Below, piece by piece: positions 1 through 9,480 of a DNA stretch of 64,000 nucleotides. Location: contig NZ_FXAN01000050.1 in the NCBI RefSeq assembly GCF_900176645.1, positions 1 through 64,000 of the forward strand, written 5' to 3'. The notes under the pieces are model-generated. The model saw only the letters and a list, made by a program, of their open reading frames with translations, ran no database searches and was not told the DNA's origin. The number at the start of each line of letters is the position of its first letter. Positions within the stretch are counted from its first letter, which is position 1. The DNA is from Burkholderia singularis (GTDB taxonomy: Bacteria > Pseudomonadota > Gammaproteobacteria > Burkholderiales > Burkholderiaceae). Made by a program: the position numbers and the translations under genes.

Positions 1-417
1 TTTCGCTTTGAACGCCGCTGAGTGCGTCCGTCGGGTTCTCTTCGTCATCTTCCGGGTTCCTTTGCCGGCATTATCGCCGGCTCAGGCCCCGAGCGTTCCA
101 CTTATCCGGCTGTCCGAATTTGCGCAGCCACCTCTTATGCCACGTTACGGTTACGAGGCAACCATGTCGTGGTTCGCAAGGAGAAGGGCAAACCCGTTGG
201 TCGAAACCATATCAACGGCATTGAAGGCTTCTGGAGCTATGCCAAGAACTGGCTCTATCCGTATCGTAGCGTGCCTCAGAAATTCTTCCATCTTTATCTG
301 GCTGAAGTCTGCTATCGATTCAACCATCGCGATGAGGACCTCAGACCCTTGCTGCGCAAGCTGTTGACGGCAACCCCCACCCTCGAAATCAAACCCATTC
401 TGGTCCGGTTTGGGTAG
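1..417 (+). pseudogene. IS1595-family (ISXO2-like) transposase remnant, frameshifted
   Basis: This is the C-terminal end of a DDE transposase of the ISXO2/IS1595 type. The frame ending at 417 carries GRNHINGIEGFWSYAK and the following FNHRDEDLRPLL block, both characteristic of the family. Upstream of about base 160 the matching sequence moves to another frame: a piece reading LMPRYGYE should run straight into HVVVRKEKG. A frameshift has therefore broken the gene, and the N-terminal half is either decayed or left of the window. It is non-functional and marks the start of an IS-rich junction. The family call rests on motif recognition. Confidence 0.75.
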
Positions 418-501
418 GAATTACCTAATATTATGTTTTGCATCCTTCAGTAAAAATCCCCCTGTCCGCACACTCCCTGATTCGGTTCCAGGGGAGGGCA
501 G

Positions 502-894
502 GTGGCGGACAGAAACGACACGCGCAGCAAGCTCGCGCGCGAGATAGGCAAGGCGATCGCGCGGCGGCGCAAGACGCGCGGGCTCACGCAGGAGCGACTC
601 TCGGAAGCCGGCGGACTGGCGCAGGCCTCGCTGTCGCAGATCGAGCGGGGTATCGTGCTGCCGAGCCTCGACCGGCTCGCTCAACTCGCCGAGCTGCTCG
701 ACTGCCGGCTGGCAGACCTGGTGTCGGAAGGGGGCACCGGCGCACTCGACCGGGCGACGCGCATTCACGAAAAACTGTCGGCCCTCACGCCCACCCAGCA
801 GGAAGCGCTGGAACGCCTGCTCGATGAGGCGATCATCATGGTGACCGATACGCGTGCGGCAGCTCGACGGCGCGGCCGGAAAGCGACCGCGTGA
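502..894 (+). CDS. XRE-family helix-turn-helix transcriptional regulator
   Basis: This 130-residue, probably cytoplasmic DNA-binding protein starts at a GTG preceded by an AGGGGAGG ribosome-binding site about 5 bases upstream. Residues 12-68 form a Cro/C1-type HTH: RRRKTRGLTQERLSEAGGLA, then the recognition-helix segment QASLSQIERG, then LPSLDRLAQLAELLDC. The C-terminal part (residues 75-130) is helical and ends in an Arg-rich basic tail, with no ligand-binding domain visible. It stands alone between transposase fragments, so its target cannot be inferred; it may be cargo or a relic of a mobile element. The fold call is secure and the role is unknown. Confidence 0.85.
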   Translation: MADRNDTRSKLAREIGKAIARRRKTRGLTQERLSEAGGLAQASLSQIERGIVLPSLDRLAQLAELLDCRLADLVSEGGTGALDRATRIHEKLSALTPTQQEALERLLDEAIIMVTDTRAAARRRGRKATA

Positions 895-980
895 ATGCCT
901 CCGAACGCAACTCCAGAGACGCGAAGCGCATGACCGGTAGCCTCCAGGACGAAAGCAGGGCCGGAATTCCGCCGGCCCCG

Positions 981-1118
981 GATCCCGACCTGACGCTCGC
1001 TCAGTCCCAGCTGTTCAGCTGCGCGCACGCCGCTCAGACGTCCTTCAACGACCGATTCGATGACCTTGACGCGTCGTAACTCGTTCATGCTGATCGTCAC
1101 CAGTCCAGGCTCGTTCAT
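981..1118 (-). pseudogene. N-terminal fragment of an ISNCY-type transposase
   Basis: On the minus strand a short stretch starting MNEPGLVTISMNELRRVKVI encodes about 45 residues of an HTH head (AAEQLGLSERQV). This matches the N-terminus of ISNCY-like transposases. The homology then stops and no catalytic domain follows. Together with the duplicated motif just upstream at 1171-1211, it marks the end of a decayed element. The rest of 895-1305 shows no gene: 1212-1296 is AT-rich sequence with no recognisable content. Confidence 0.6.
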
Positions 1119-1170
1119 GGCAGGCTCCGCCGGATTGCGCGTCGATAGCATGCGCCTCGGGCAGGCCTGA

Positions 1171-1211
1171 ACCGGACATTTCTAAATGGCCCAAACCGGA
1201 CATTACTAAAT
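1171..1211. repeat. Direct repeat, probably the end of the decayed ISNCY-like element
   Basis: Two 17-base copies (ACCGGACATTTCTAAAT at 1171-1187 and ACCGGACATTACTAAAT at 1195-1211) differ at one base and are separated by 7 bases. They lie immediately upstream of the transposase-head fragment, where an IS terminus with transposase-binding repeats would sit. Confidence 0.5.
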
Positions 1212-1305
1212 AGCCGTCACACATAAAAAGTCGATAATTTAGTTTATGTAAAATTTTTTGGCTAACAAAAGCCGGTAGTATGGAGTGCACAAGGTCTAGC
1301 ACCGG

Positions 1306-2244
1306 TTGTTGCGCGATGGCGTGAAGATCGCGCGCTGCACGGTTGCGCGCCTGATGAAGGTGATGGGCCTCAAAGGTGTGCGGCGTGGGCGCCGGATCAA
1401 GACGACGCAGCGCGACGATGCGGTGCCGTGCCCGCTGGACCGGGTCAAACGTCAGTTCCGGGCCGAGCGGCCGAACGCGCTGTGGGTCGCGGATTTTACG
1501 TATTGCAAAACATGGTCGGGCTTCGTCTATGTGGCCTTCGTGACCGATGTGTTTGCGCGTCGTATCGTCGGTTGGCGCGTGTCGGCATCGATGAGGACTG
1601 ACTTCGTGCTGAACGCGCTGAACCAGGCGTTACACGATCGCCAGCCACCGCCCGGGCTCATCCATCACAGCGATCACGGGTCGCAATACCTCAGCATTCG
1701 GTACACCGAACGTTTGGTGGACGTTGGCGTTGAACCATCAGTCGGAACTGTCGGCGACTCCTACGACAATGCGCTGGCCGAAACGATCAACGGCTTGTAT
1801 AAGGCCGAAGTTGTACATCGGCGTTCATGGCGTACGCTCCAAGACGTCGAACTCGCCACGCTCGAATGGGTTCACTGGTATAACAACCATCGGTTGCTCG
1901 GCCCGCTCGGGTACGTATCGCCTGCGAAAGCAGAGGAAGTCTACATTCGGAATCTGGTGAAGGTAATCCAGGCCGTAGTGGATTTGGGCCTGAAGCCTGG
2001 CCGCGCGGCGAACGCGGCATTCGACGCGATGAAGAAAGGACATCGACTGCCGGCATGGGTAGCGCGTGTCGGCACCGAAACATCGGCAAGCACCGTATCG
2101 TTCGGTGGACGCGATGTGTCCGTAACGAATGCGTGCGAGCCGCACGACTACAGTTCGGAACACATCGCGGTGCTGTACGATTCGCAAAAGATGTCGTCAT
2201 TCGCCCTTGAAAGGACGATTACCCCTATATGTGCAGCCGACTGA
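1306..2244 (+). pseudogene. 5'-truncated IS3-family OrfB transposase with a foreign in-frame tail
   Basis: Residues 1-216 (to base 1953) are an IS3-group integrase-core transposase. The DDE residues are visible at D63 (VADFTY), D123 (HHSDHGSQY) and E159 (DNALAE). About 80 N-terminal residues expected of OrfB are missing, and an in-frame stop lies just upstream of base 1297. OrfA is also absent, so the element cannot be functional. From residue 217 the normal transposase C-terminus is replaced by about 95 residues of unrelated sequence (starting LVKVIQAVVDLGLKPG). This tail runs to 2244 and overlaps the 3' end of the convergent Rhs gene by 20 bases. I do not recognise the tail, although its codon use looks like genuine coding sequence. 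Confidence 0.75.
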
Positions 2245-5200
2245 ATTCCTCGGTCAAGTGCATCATATTGAGCGCATGGTCCTCCCCGTTCAAGATCCTC
2301 GTAATTTGCGCACCTTCGGCGCGCCACAGGCGCATGGGCATCGCATTGGCCAAAGCTTGCTCCGTCCAATTGAACCCCTGCTGAGCATCGAACACCGTAA
2401 TCCGCCCGTCGACGTTCCAAAACCCGTGGACAGCATGGCGCATCGTGCCCTGGTTGATCGTGATCAAGTATTCGTCATCCCTGCTGTAGCGGCCCGCGTG
2501 AATAGCGGCTGACTGGAGATCGTCAAAGCTGTGAACGCTGCCCGTTCGTGACAGACCGCGCTCGACCATCATGGAACTGATTTCCGCATCGGAATGAACC
2601 AGCCCTTCCGTGCGACCGAGTATCCGCGCCGTTTGCGGCGCTGAGTCGCCCGTCATCGACCCAAGCGTGCAATAGACACAGTTGTAGTCCAGCCCAAGCG
2701 GGTTGATCCGCGACCAGGGCGCGCCCGCGCCCTCCTCCATCACTCGGGAAGCGCTTGCCGAAGCACGCTCGATCGCCGCCGCGCCCGATGCGGCGCGGCC
2801 CATCACATTGGCGGCGACGCTTCCGATGTCGGCTACCGCGCCGATACCGCCCAGCACCCAGGAGGCGATCTCCGCCCCCCCGTTGTTCGTGGCCGAGGCG
2901 GCAAGCGCTGTAGCGGAGCTCGCTGCTCCCAGGATGCCTCCCACCACGCCAGCCGCGACGACGGCGGACGAGCCACCCGAGAACGGCGCCGCCACCGCGC
3001 CGGCAATGCCGATAACGATGCCTAGCACGTCCAATCCGATTTCGGCCCCTGAAATATGTCCGGTCGGATCGATGCGATCCACCGGATTCCCTTCGCCAAA
3101 GGCGTACCGGTTATCAACCTGCATTTGGTCGTAGCTCAGGAATCGTTTGAGCTTGGGGTGATAGAAACGAGAACGCAAATAAACGAGCCCACTCGCCGCT
3201 GATTGGAATTCCTGATTCCAGCCGAAATCGGCAAACGCGGCGCCGTCCGTCGCGCCGAATCGCTCGCCATATGCCGCGTAGCTGAAGGCGTTGGCGCTCG
3301 CCCCGAACAGTTGCGTCGTCGAGCCGCGCGCGGTCTCGTAGTAGGTCGTGCCCTGCCCCAGCGGCGTCGCCGCGATCCGCGTGTCCCGCGCAAACAGGAA
3401 GGTGGTCCACTGCGTTTGGCCGTTCACCGTCTCCGCTGTGCAATTGACCTGCGCACCGTCTTGATAGAACTTGCAGCTCTTGTGCTGTACGAGCTGCTCG
3501 GACAGTGCGCCGGTCGGATAGTAACGATACTGCGACGACGAGCCGTCTTGATGTGTGACCGACGTCAGCCTGTTCCACGCATCATAAGCGTACATGCCGC
3601 CGCTTCCGTCCGACAACATATTGCCGTTGGCGTCATAGTCGATTCCGGGGAGCGTAAGCTGGTCCAGACCATTGTAGGTGTAATTGACGCTGTGGCCTTG
3701 CGACGTCGATTGGATGACGTTGTAGTTTCCGTCGTATTGGTAAGTCGTTGCGACGGGCGGTTGCGTGCCGTTCTGCTGCGACTCGCTGATCAGTTGGTCG
3801 AGACCGTCGTATTGATAAGCGGCAGTTGTCGATCCATCGCTGGAATTCGTATTCAACGAGATCAGCCTGGACTGAACGTCGTATATGTACGACGCTTGGT
3901 AAGCGGTCGACGTGGACTCGGTCGACTGCGAAGCCAAGCGCCCGAAGCCGTCGTAGCTGAAGCTGCGCTTCCAGACGAGCCCGGCCTGCGGCCCCGTGGT
4001 CGACATCGTCTGCCCAATGGGCGTGCCTTTGCGTCCCGCAGCGACGCCGTAGCCGATCACCAGACTAAGCGCGCCTTGTGACACGGAGCCGACCAAACCA
4101 TCCGGGCGGTATTGATAGCTCGTCTGCGTGCCCGACACATCCGTCGAACGGATCACCCGGCTGCTCGCGTCGAACGCATAGGATTGCGTAAGCAGCCCCG
4201 GATAAGTCACCTGCTGCGTTTTGCCATCGAGCGTATAAGTCATCGACAACTGCTGCATCCCGTCTCCGACCGAAGTCATCCGGCCAACGGCATCGTATGT
4301 GTACTGCACGCCGAGCCGCGTTCCGCCTTGCGTCACGGTCATCGTCAGCAGGTTGCCGACGCGATCGTAGGTGTACGCCAGCGTCGAACCGCCAAGCGTA
4401 GTCGCCCCCGACATCCGGCCCGCCGCATCGTATTGATACGTCTGCACCTGACCGACGGCGTTCGTGACGCTGATCAGGTGCGAGTCGGCATCATAGGCGT
4501 TGACGGGACTTTGATGCTGGAAGCGCTTTTGCCCACCATAGGTGGTGGTTTTCACCCACGAAAGGGGATTGTTCATGAGATCGCGCGTAATCGATTTCGT
4601 CGACGCGACCCCGTTCGCTGCAGTGCTGGTCAGCGTCGCACTGGTGAGCGCGCTGTCCGGATTGTAGGCGTATGTCTTCGATTTCAGCGTCTGCGGCACG
4701 CCACCCGCTGAGGCGATCGACGTCCAGGTCTCGTTGATGACATTGCCGAAGCCATCGTAGACGTTCGCCATACCGAACGTATCGAGCCCCCCGCTGACCG
4801 GGAATACCTGCTTGGCAAGAACGTGATTCTGCGGATCGCTTTGCGTCCACAGCACCTTGGCTCCGTTCAACTGGGTGGTCATGCTGCTGTCGTCGGCGCT
4901 GTAGCTGTATGTGTAGACGTTGCCCACGGGATCCGTCGAACCGATCTTGCGCCCCAGGCTATCCCATCGTTGAGTGATGACACGGCCGTCGACGTCCGTC
5001 ACGGCAATCACGCGCCCCATCGCGTCGTACTGCCATCGGTTCACCACGCGTTGCGGCTGACCGTTCGGATGCGTCGACAAACCGCCGTTGTCGAGCAACT
5101 GAATTTGTCGGGATAGGCCGTCGTACTGCGTGGCCAGCACATAACCGAGCGGATTCGTGCCGACCATCTGGTTGACCCGGTCCTGTGCCCAGATCCGGTA

Positions 5201-7042
5201 GACGGTTCGGCTCACGCTGCCGTCGGCCTGTGTCAGGGTCAGCGTGCGGCCAAAGGCGTCCAGCGTCATCGAAGTCACGTTGCCGAGCGCGTCGACTGTT
5301 CGGCAAACCGGCGCTTTCGGCAGATCCTGCCGCACAGACTCGGTTTTCGTATTGCCCCGTGAATCGGTGACGGCGATGCTGCCTTGATGCGTGCCGGCAT
5401 CGTATGCATAGGCGTATTTCGTGGTAACGCCGCCGACACCCGGCTGCTCCGCTGCACCCGAAGCCCAACTGGTGGTGACCTGGGTGATCCTGCCGCAGGT
5501 GTCGTAAGAATATTGGATCGTCTTCCATGGGGTAAACGCCCCGCCGGGCCGAGACTGAATGGCGCTTGTCCGCGCGGCGACGGCGGTCTTGTCGCGGGTC
5601 AACGTATAGCTCGTCTGATTCGTCTTTCCCGATACGGCGTCAGTCTGCTGGCTGGTCGCCGGCATTTCGGTCGTGTGTCCATCGCTCCAGCTCACAGTCT
5701 GATAGATGTAGCGCTCCTGTGACTGTTTCACGAACGATTCCGTGCCGGCGTCGTAGAAGCTCAGCTCACGCGTGACGGGTTGATTGAAGATATCGTAGGC
5801 CGACGTCTGCCGTTGCGTTGGAAGGAACGCACCGCGGCTCGCGGACCAATCGGAGGAGTCGATCTGCACCGGCATGGCAAAGCTCGGTGTACGCGCATGC
5901 TGGTCAGGATCGATGTGGTACTGGTACTCGATCTTTCTCCATGATTGCGCCGAGCCATCGCTTTGGACGAGATATTCCTCCGTGCGAACGGCCAGGTGCA
6001 GAAAATTGAAATAGAGCGACGACGCTCCAACCAGCTTGCCGTTTGCATCGACGTTCTGAATGTAGACGTCATAGACATAGGACATGTTGTTGCTGTCCAT
6101 CAATCCGTCGGCACCGCTCGACATGAGGTAGCCCGCGGAGGCTCCGGTAAATGTGCGGCCCGCGGTACTCATCCCATACGTGTACAAAGTCTGATCAAGA
6201 AAGCCGCTGGCGTCCGCATGGGTCAGGGTAGCGACCGCCGGGAAGCTCACCGAAGAACCATCGGAGAATTTGCCGGTGATTCCCGTGTAGGTGACCGTGG
6301 TCGTCAATCCTGTCGGATAACTAATCTGCGTGACGACGGGCTGAGTGGCGAACGTCGAGTACGAAAGCGTCGTCGTCTGATTCAATTGGTCGACGATCGA
6401 AGCGACGCCTTGCGGACTAAGCGCCAGGCTCAAATTCCCGCCGTCCGGCAAGGTCAGGCTCTGCTCGACACCGGGCATCTGCACAAACGTGATCGTCTGC
6501 CCCCAAGGATCAGTGATCGAGGAAAGGAAATTGTTATAGACGTCGCGATCGGTTACATAGGTGTAGACCAGGCTGTTGCCGAAGCGGTCTTGCTGAGCCA
6601 GCAATTTGCCGACGCTGTCGAAGAAATAGCGGGTGCCGTCGGCAAGATCGGCGCGATACGAGTATTGCCCGCCGGACGGCAATGGTTGCGCAGGGATGAC
6701 GGTCCGAAACAGGATGCCGTGATTGTTCTCGTATCGCAGCCCCGATTGGTAGCCGGTCGCGTCAGACCATAGTGGATCGATGATGAACGAGCGTCCGTGC
6801 AGCGATAGGCTTTTTCCGGGTACCACGTAGGGCAAATCGTACAACCAGCCCTTCGGCAGCCCGAGAATACCCGAGCTTCCGGGGCTATATACCAGCGACA
6901 ACTTTAAATCAATGCTATGCCTCACTCCCGCCAGATCAATTAGCACTTTTGTTAACGACAACGATCCGGTGCTCTTGTTGACCTGTTCTTCGACCGCGAA
7001 TATCTGGTTAAAAGCCTGGGAACCCCGATAGCTCGTTGACAT
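2225..7042 (-). CDS. Rhs/YD-repeat protein with papain-like C-terminal toxin domain
   Basis: This 1605-residue protein starts at an ATG with AAGGAA 5 bases upstream. Most of it is YD/RHS repeats (YDGLGR, YDAAGRM, YTYDRVGNLL and similar) that form the hollow toxin-enclosing shell in this family. The Rhs core region ends in DPTGH at about residue 1329. A Gly/Ala-rich hydrophobic stretch (about 1336-1425) follows, then a variable toxin-like tail of about 150 residues. In the tail, C1455 or C1458 (YNCVYC), H1536/H1539 (RHAVHGFWN) and D1552 (FDAQQG) match the order of a papain-fold Cys-His-Asp triad, as in Tox-PL-type toxins. No PAAR, VgrG or signal peptide is seen; the N-terminus (SLTKVLIDLAG) resembles TcC/SpvB-like proteins. 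Delivery route and target are unknown, and no immunity gene follows. Confidence 0.85.
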   Translation of the reverse strand: MSTSYRGSQAFNQIFAVEEQVNKSTGSLSLTKVLIDLAGVRHSIDLKLSLVYSPGSSGILGLPKGWLYDLPYVVPGKSLSLHGRSFIIDPLWSDATGYQSGLRYENNHGILFRTVIPAQPLPSGGQYSYRADLADGTRYFFDSVGKLLAQQDRFGNSLVYTYVTDRDVYNNFLSSITDPWGQTITFVQMPGVEQSLTLPDGGNLSLALSPQGVASIVDQLNQTTTLSYSTFATQPVVTQISYPTGLTTTVTYTGITGKFSDGSSVSFPAVATLTHADASGFLDQTLYTYGMSTAGRTFTGASAGYLMSSGADGLMDSNNMSYVYDVYIQNVDANGKLVGASSLYFNFLHLAVRTEEYLVQSDGSAQSWRKIEYQYHIDPDQHARTPSFAMPVQIDSSDWSASRGAFLPTQRQTSAYDIFNQPVTRELSFYDAGTESFVKQSQERYIYQTVSWSDGHTTEMPATSQQTDAVSGKTNQTSYTLTRDKTAVAARTSAIQSRPGGAFTPWKTIQYSYDTCGRITQVTTSWASGAAEQPGVGGVTTKYAYAYDAGTHQGSIAVTDSRGNTKTESVRQDLPKAPVCRTVDALGNVTSMTLDAFGRTLTLTQADGSVSRTVYRIWAQDRVNQMVGTNPLGYVLATQYDGLSRQIQLLDNGGLSTHPNGQPQRVVNRWQYDAMGRVIAVTDVDGRVITQRWDSLGRKIGSTDPVGNVYTYSYSADDSSMTTQLNGAKVLWTQSDPQNHVLAKQVFPVSGGLDTFGMANVYDGFGNVINETWTSIASAGGVPQTLKSKTYAYNPDSALTSATLTSTAANGVASTKSITRDLMNNPLSWVKTTTYGGQKRFQHQSPVNAYDADSHLISVTNAVGQVQTYQYDAAGRMSGATTLGGSTLAYTYDRVGNLLTMTVTQGGTRLGVQYTYDAVGRMTSVGDGMQQLSMTYTLDGKTQQVTYPGLLTQSYAFDASSRVIRSTDVSGTQTSYQYRPDGLVGSVSQGALSLVIGYGVAAGRKGTPIGQTMSTTGPQAGLVWKRSFSYDGFGRLASQSTESTSTAYQASYIYDVQSRLISLNTNSSDGSTTAAYQYDGLDQLISESQQNGTQPPVATTYQYDGNYNVIQSTSQGHSVNYTYNGLDQLTLPGIDYDANGNMLSDGSGGMYAYDAWNRLTSVTHQDGSSSQYRYYPTGALSEQLVQHKSCKFYQDGAQVNCTAETVNGQTQWTTFLFARDTRIAATPLGQGTTYYETARGSTTQLFGASANAFSYAAYGERFGATDGAAFADFGWNQEFQSAASGLVYLRSRFYHPKLKRFLSYDQMQVDNRYAFGEGNPVDRIDPTGHISGAEIGLDVLGIVIGIAGAVAAPFSGGSSAVVAAGVVGGILGAASSATALAASATNNGGAEIASWVLGGIGAVADIGSVAANVMGRAASGAAAIERASASASRVMEEGAGAPWSRINPLGLDYNCVYCTLGSMTGDSAPQTARILGRTEGLVHSDAEISSMMVERGLSRTGSVHSFDDLQSAAIHAGRYSRDDEYLITINQGTMRHAVHGFWNVDGRITVFDAQQGFNWTEQALANAMPMRLWRAEGAQITRILNGEDHALNMMHLTEEFSRLHI

Positions 7043-7526
7043 AATATTCCTTAATTTATGATTTGATCTCGGATCAGGTCAATCGCACCGACATGCCGCC
7101 ACTCAATCAATGCAAACAATTCGCATAATTGAATAAATTAAGCGCACAATGCACTCGTCAAGCACAGCGCTTATTTAAATCAAATGTTGAGGGATGGCAA
7201 CCTCCGAAGGACATTGGAACTATAATCAATTTCTATCTTGACGTTGACCATGTTTTAATTATATTTTTAATGAATAAAGTCGATTAAAAATATAGACATC
7301 AACTCAAATTTTCTCAAGCCATGCGCTGATTTCTCGCCAATTATAATTGCGTCGCCTTTTATCAGTTTCGGTGCATTGTCATTTCTGCCGGCAACACACG
7401 CTACAGGTGATGGGGTTTGTCGAAAAGCCGCATTCAGAGGCACCACCCGTCACCCCGCTGAGATTGCTATCGCAGATAACGGGCGAACCTTCGCTCGAAG
7501 AAATACGTTCCTAACGGAGGCTCGGC
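7043..7526. other. AT-rich divergent intergenic region
   Basis: These 484 bases separate the divergent Rhs gene and the exported-protein gene and are much richer in A/T than the flanks, especially 7120-7320. No ORF here looks real. The low GC suggests a regulatory region that nucleoid-silencing proteins might bind, or horizontally acquired DNA. One promoter-like pair on the plus strand is listed separately. Confidence 0.6.
7238..7265 (+). promoter_or_regulatory. Candidate sigma-70 promoter upstream of the exported-protein gene
   Basis: TTGACG at 7238-7243 and TATATT at 7260-7265 are separated by 16 bases, close to the sigma-70 consensus. The leader to the start at 7527 would be about 255 bases, which is long. 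In DNA this AT-rich, chance matches are likely. Confidence 0.3.
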
Positions 7527-8045
7527 ATGAAAACTCGTAAGATCGCCCAACTTCTCTCGATCGGGCTATGTGCGTTACCGATGTTCGCCTATGCGGGTGC
7601 CGGGGCCAGTGTCAACGCATGTATTTATATGCCTACCGCGCCGTCGAAGCCTTTTACCGCAAAGGTGACGGCAGGCGGCTCAGGCACGCATTGCATGAAC
7701 GACACGGGTCACGACACCACCATACAGATCAGTCAAGCTGGTTTGAACTGCAGCTCGGTCGGATATGTCGAGGCCAAAGCCAGTTCGACCAAAGGCGACA
7801 CCTGTGCGACTGATTCTTCGACGTGGCCTTTGGGATATTCCACGAACGGTCTTCCCTACACCGGTGCGACGCAATCGTCGTGGTCGGGGGCCGGCACGCG
7901 AAATAGTATCAAACTGAGTGGCTCCAGCCCCGGCACGGTCGTGTGCAATTCCCCATCACTTTGCGCTTCGCAAAGCGCAAATTGGGATCACGGCACTCAG
8001 GGGCCGCTATATATCATCTTCCAGCCTCTTTCCGGGCCTCAATAA
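7527..8045 (+). CDS. Small exported cysteine-containing protein of unknown function
   Basis: This 172-residue protein starts with a clear Sec signal peptide: basic MKTRK, a hydrophobic core, and a likely cleavage after AYA at about residue 23. A CGGAGG ribosome-binding site precedes the ATG. The mature part is about 150 residues, rich in Ser, Gly and Thr, with six cysteines that could form disulfides in the periplasm or outside the cell. No domain was recognised. It lies 69 bases upstream of the TraB-like gene in the same direction and may be co-transcribed with it. Its composition fits a secreted or surface protein, but no function can be assigned. Confidence 0.75.
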   Translation: MKTRKIAQLLSIGLCALPMFAYAGAGASVNACIYMPTAPSKPFTAKVTAGGSGTHCMNDTGHDTTIQISQAGLNCSSVGYVEAKASSTKGDTCATDSSTWPLGYSTNGLPYTGATQSSWSGAGTRNSIKLSGSSPGTVVCNSPSLCASQSANWDHGTQGPLYIIFQPLSGPQ

Positions 8046-8114
8046 GCCATTCACGAAGACGAGCGCCGGCGCGACGAACGCCGGCCCAATTCCATCCCAT
8101 GCAGGAACTGCTCC

Positions 8115-9437
8115 ATGGCTGATCGAAGGTATGACGATCTCAATGCCGATGTTGATTCGTCTCTGCTGGGTCCATCATTCTTGCGTCGTGTCGTTTTTGC
8201 CCTTTTGACGGAATCGAAGCCGCTCGTGGGTCGGGTATGCACGAACTGGGCGACGCCCGCGTGCTGCCTGGGAGCCGCGTCGATCGCCATGTCGGCTTGG
8301 TCGTCCGAGCAACGGTTGGCACCCATGGCGCTACTGCTCTTCCTGCCGATGTTGATCTACCGTGCCGAAAACCGCCTCGGTGCGTTTTTCGTCGCCGCCT
8401 CCTACTACGGCATGGCGACCCGCGCGGTGCCCGGCATCATCGCTGGCTTTTTCCCCGGATGGCCGCTCGGCGCCAATTGGGCCGTATGGGCAGCGCATTC
8501 GGTCCTCCTCGCTCTCCCGTGGGCATTGACGTATCAGTCTCGTGGCAAGACTCCTCTTCGCCGCGTCTTGGGCGTTTTAGCCGCATTGATCCTGCTAAGC
8601 GTACCTCCGTTGGGATTGTTTCACTGGGGATCGCCACTGATGGTCGCCGGACTTTTCTTCCCCGCGTGGAGGGGATGGGGGCTGCTCGCCACGCTGGCGT
8701 TGCTCGCGCTCGTGGCGACTTGCACACGCCGAAGCATCCCCCGCCAAGTCGGCATCGCCGTTCTCGCGCTGTCGGCCTACCTCGCCAATCTGGCATTCCA
8801 CGCGCCTTCCACGCCTGGCGGCTGGCTCGCCCTCTCCCTTCGTTTGGGAAAGAGTCCGGAGCTGTGGTCCGACGACATGCTCGTGCGCCGCAAATTCTTG
8901 GCGGAGACGGCTCGGTTCGCTCTCGAAGAAGGGAACATAGTCGTCGTGTTGCCGGAATCGATTTCCGGATCGAGCCGGCGCTCGCAAACAGACATCTGGC
9001 GTGGCGTCGCCGAGTACGCCAGGTCGCTGGGCGCCACGGTTCTCGTCGGCGAAGAAGTATGGAACCAGGAAAACACGAACTTCAGGAATGCCCTCGTCGG
9101 CTACGGCGATGGCGGCAACGGTAGCGTGATCGTGTCTTCGCAAGTGCCGATGCCGATCGGCGATTGGAAGTTCGGTTATGACGGCGGAGCGCAGACGAAC
9201 CTCCTGGGGCGTGACGTCGTGCGCTTGCACGGCCAGCGTGTCGCCTTCTCGATGTGCTACGAAGATTTCATTCTCTGGCCCCATCGCGGTCTGCTGAGCG
9301 GCAACGCCGACCTGCTCGTCTCGGCGGCCAACCAATGGCCTTCCCGCGGAACCTCTGCCGAAATCGCTCAGGACGTATCGCGTCACGCCTTGGCGCGCCT
9401 GGCCGGCGTACCCTTGCTGACCGCGAAGAACCATTGA
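8115..9437 (+). CDS. TraB-like membrane protein with a nitrilase/apolipoprotein-acyltransferase-type domain
   Basis: This 440-residue protein has several hydrophobic segments in residues 45-225, then a C-terminal carbon-nitrogen hydrolase-like domain (about 250-440). Its layout matches TraB of Ti-type conjugative plasmids, a relative of Lnt. The catalytic Glu (E281, VVVLPESISG) and Cys (C381, FSMCYEDF) are in place. The Lys of the nitrilase triad is not obvious: the matching segment reads SSQVPMPIGDW. The active site would probably face the periplasm. There are no other conjugation genes nearby, so a transfer role is doubtful. The next gene starts 43 bases downstream and is probably in the same operon. 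Confidence 0.7.
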   Translation: MADRRYDDLNADVDSSLLGPSFLRRVVFALLTESKPLVGRVCTNWATPACCLGAASIAMSAWSSEQRLAPMALLLFLPMLIYRAENRLGAFFVAASYYGMATRAVPGIIAGFFPGWPLGANWAVWAAHSVLLALPWALTYQSRGKTPLRRVLGVLAALILLSVPPLGLFHWGSPLMVAGLFFPAWRGWGLLATLALLALVATCTRRSIPRQVGIAVLALSAYLANLAFHAPSTPGGWLALSLRLGKSPELWSDDMLVRRKFLAETARFALEEGNIVVVLPESISGSSRRSQTDIWRGVAEYARSLGATVLVGEEVWNQENTNFRNALVGYGDGGNGSVIVSSQVPMPIGDWKFGYDGGAQTNLLGRDVVRLHGQRVAFSMCYEDFILWPHRGLLSGNADLLVSAANQWPSRGTSAEIAQDVSRHALARLAGVPLLTAKNH

Positions 9438-9480
9438 CCCTGGACAGTTCCCGAGCGCCTCGACCTGAGCGGGTATCGCC

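Noticed and set aside
1787..2200. Immunity protein for the Rhs toxin on the minus strand (ORFs at 1787-2200 and 1825-2187)
   Set aside because: Both are Arg-rich shadows of the plus-strand transposase and its tail; neither looks like a folded acidic immunity protein.
1306..2244. Intact IS3 transposase gene
   Set aside because: The N-terminal part and OrfA are missing and the C-terminus is replaced by unrelated sequence.
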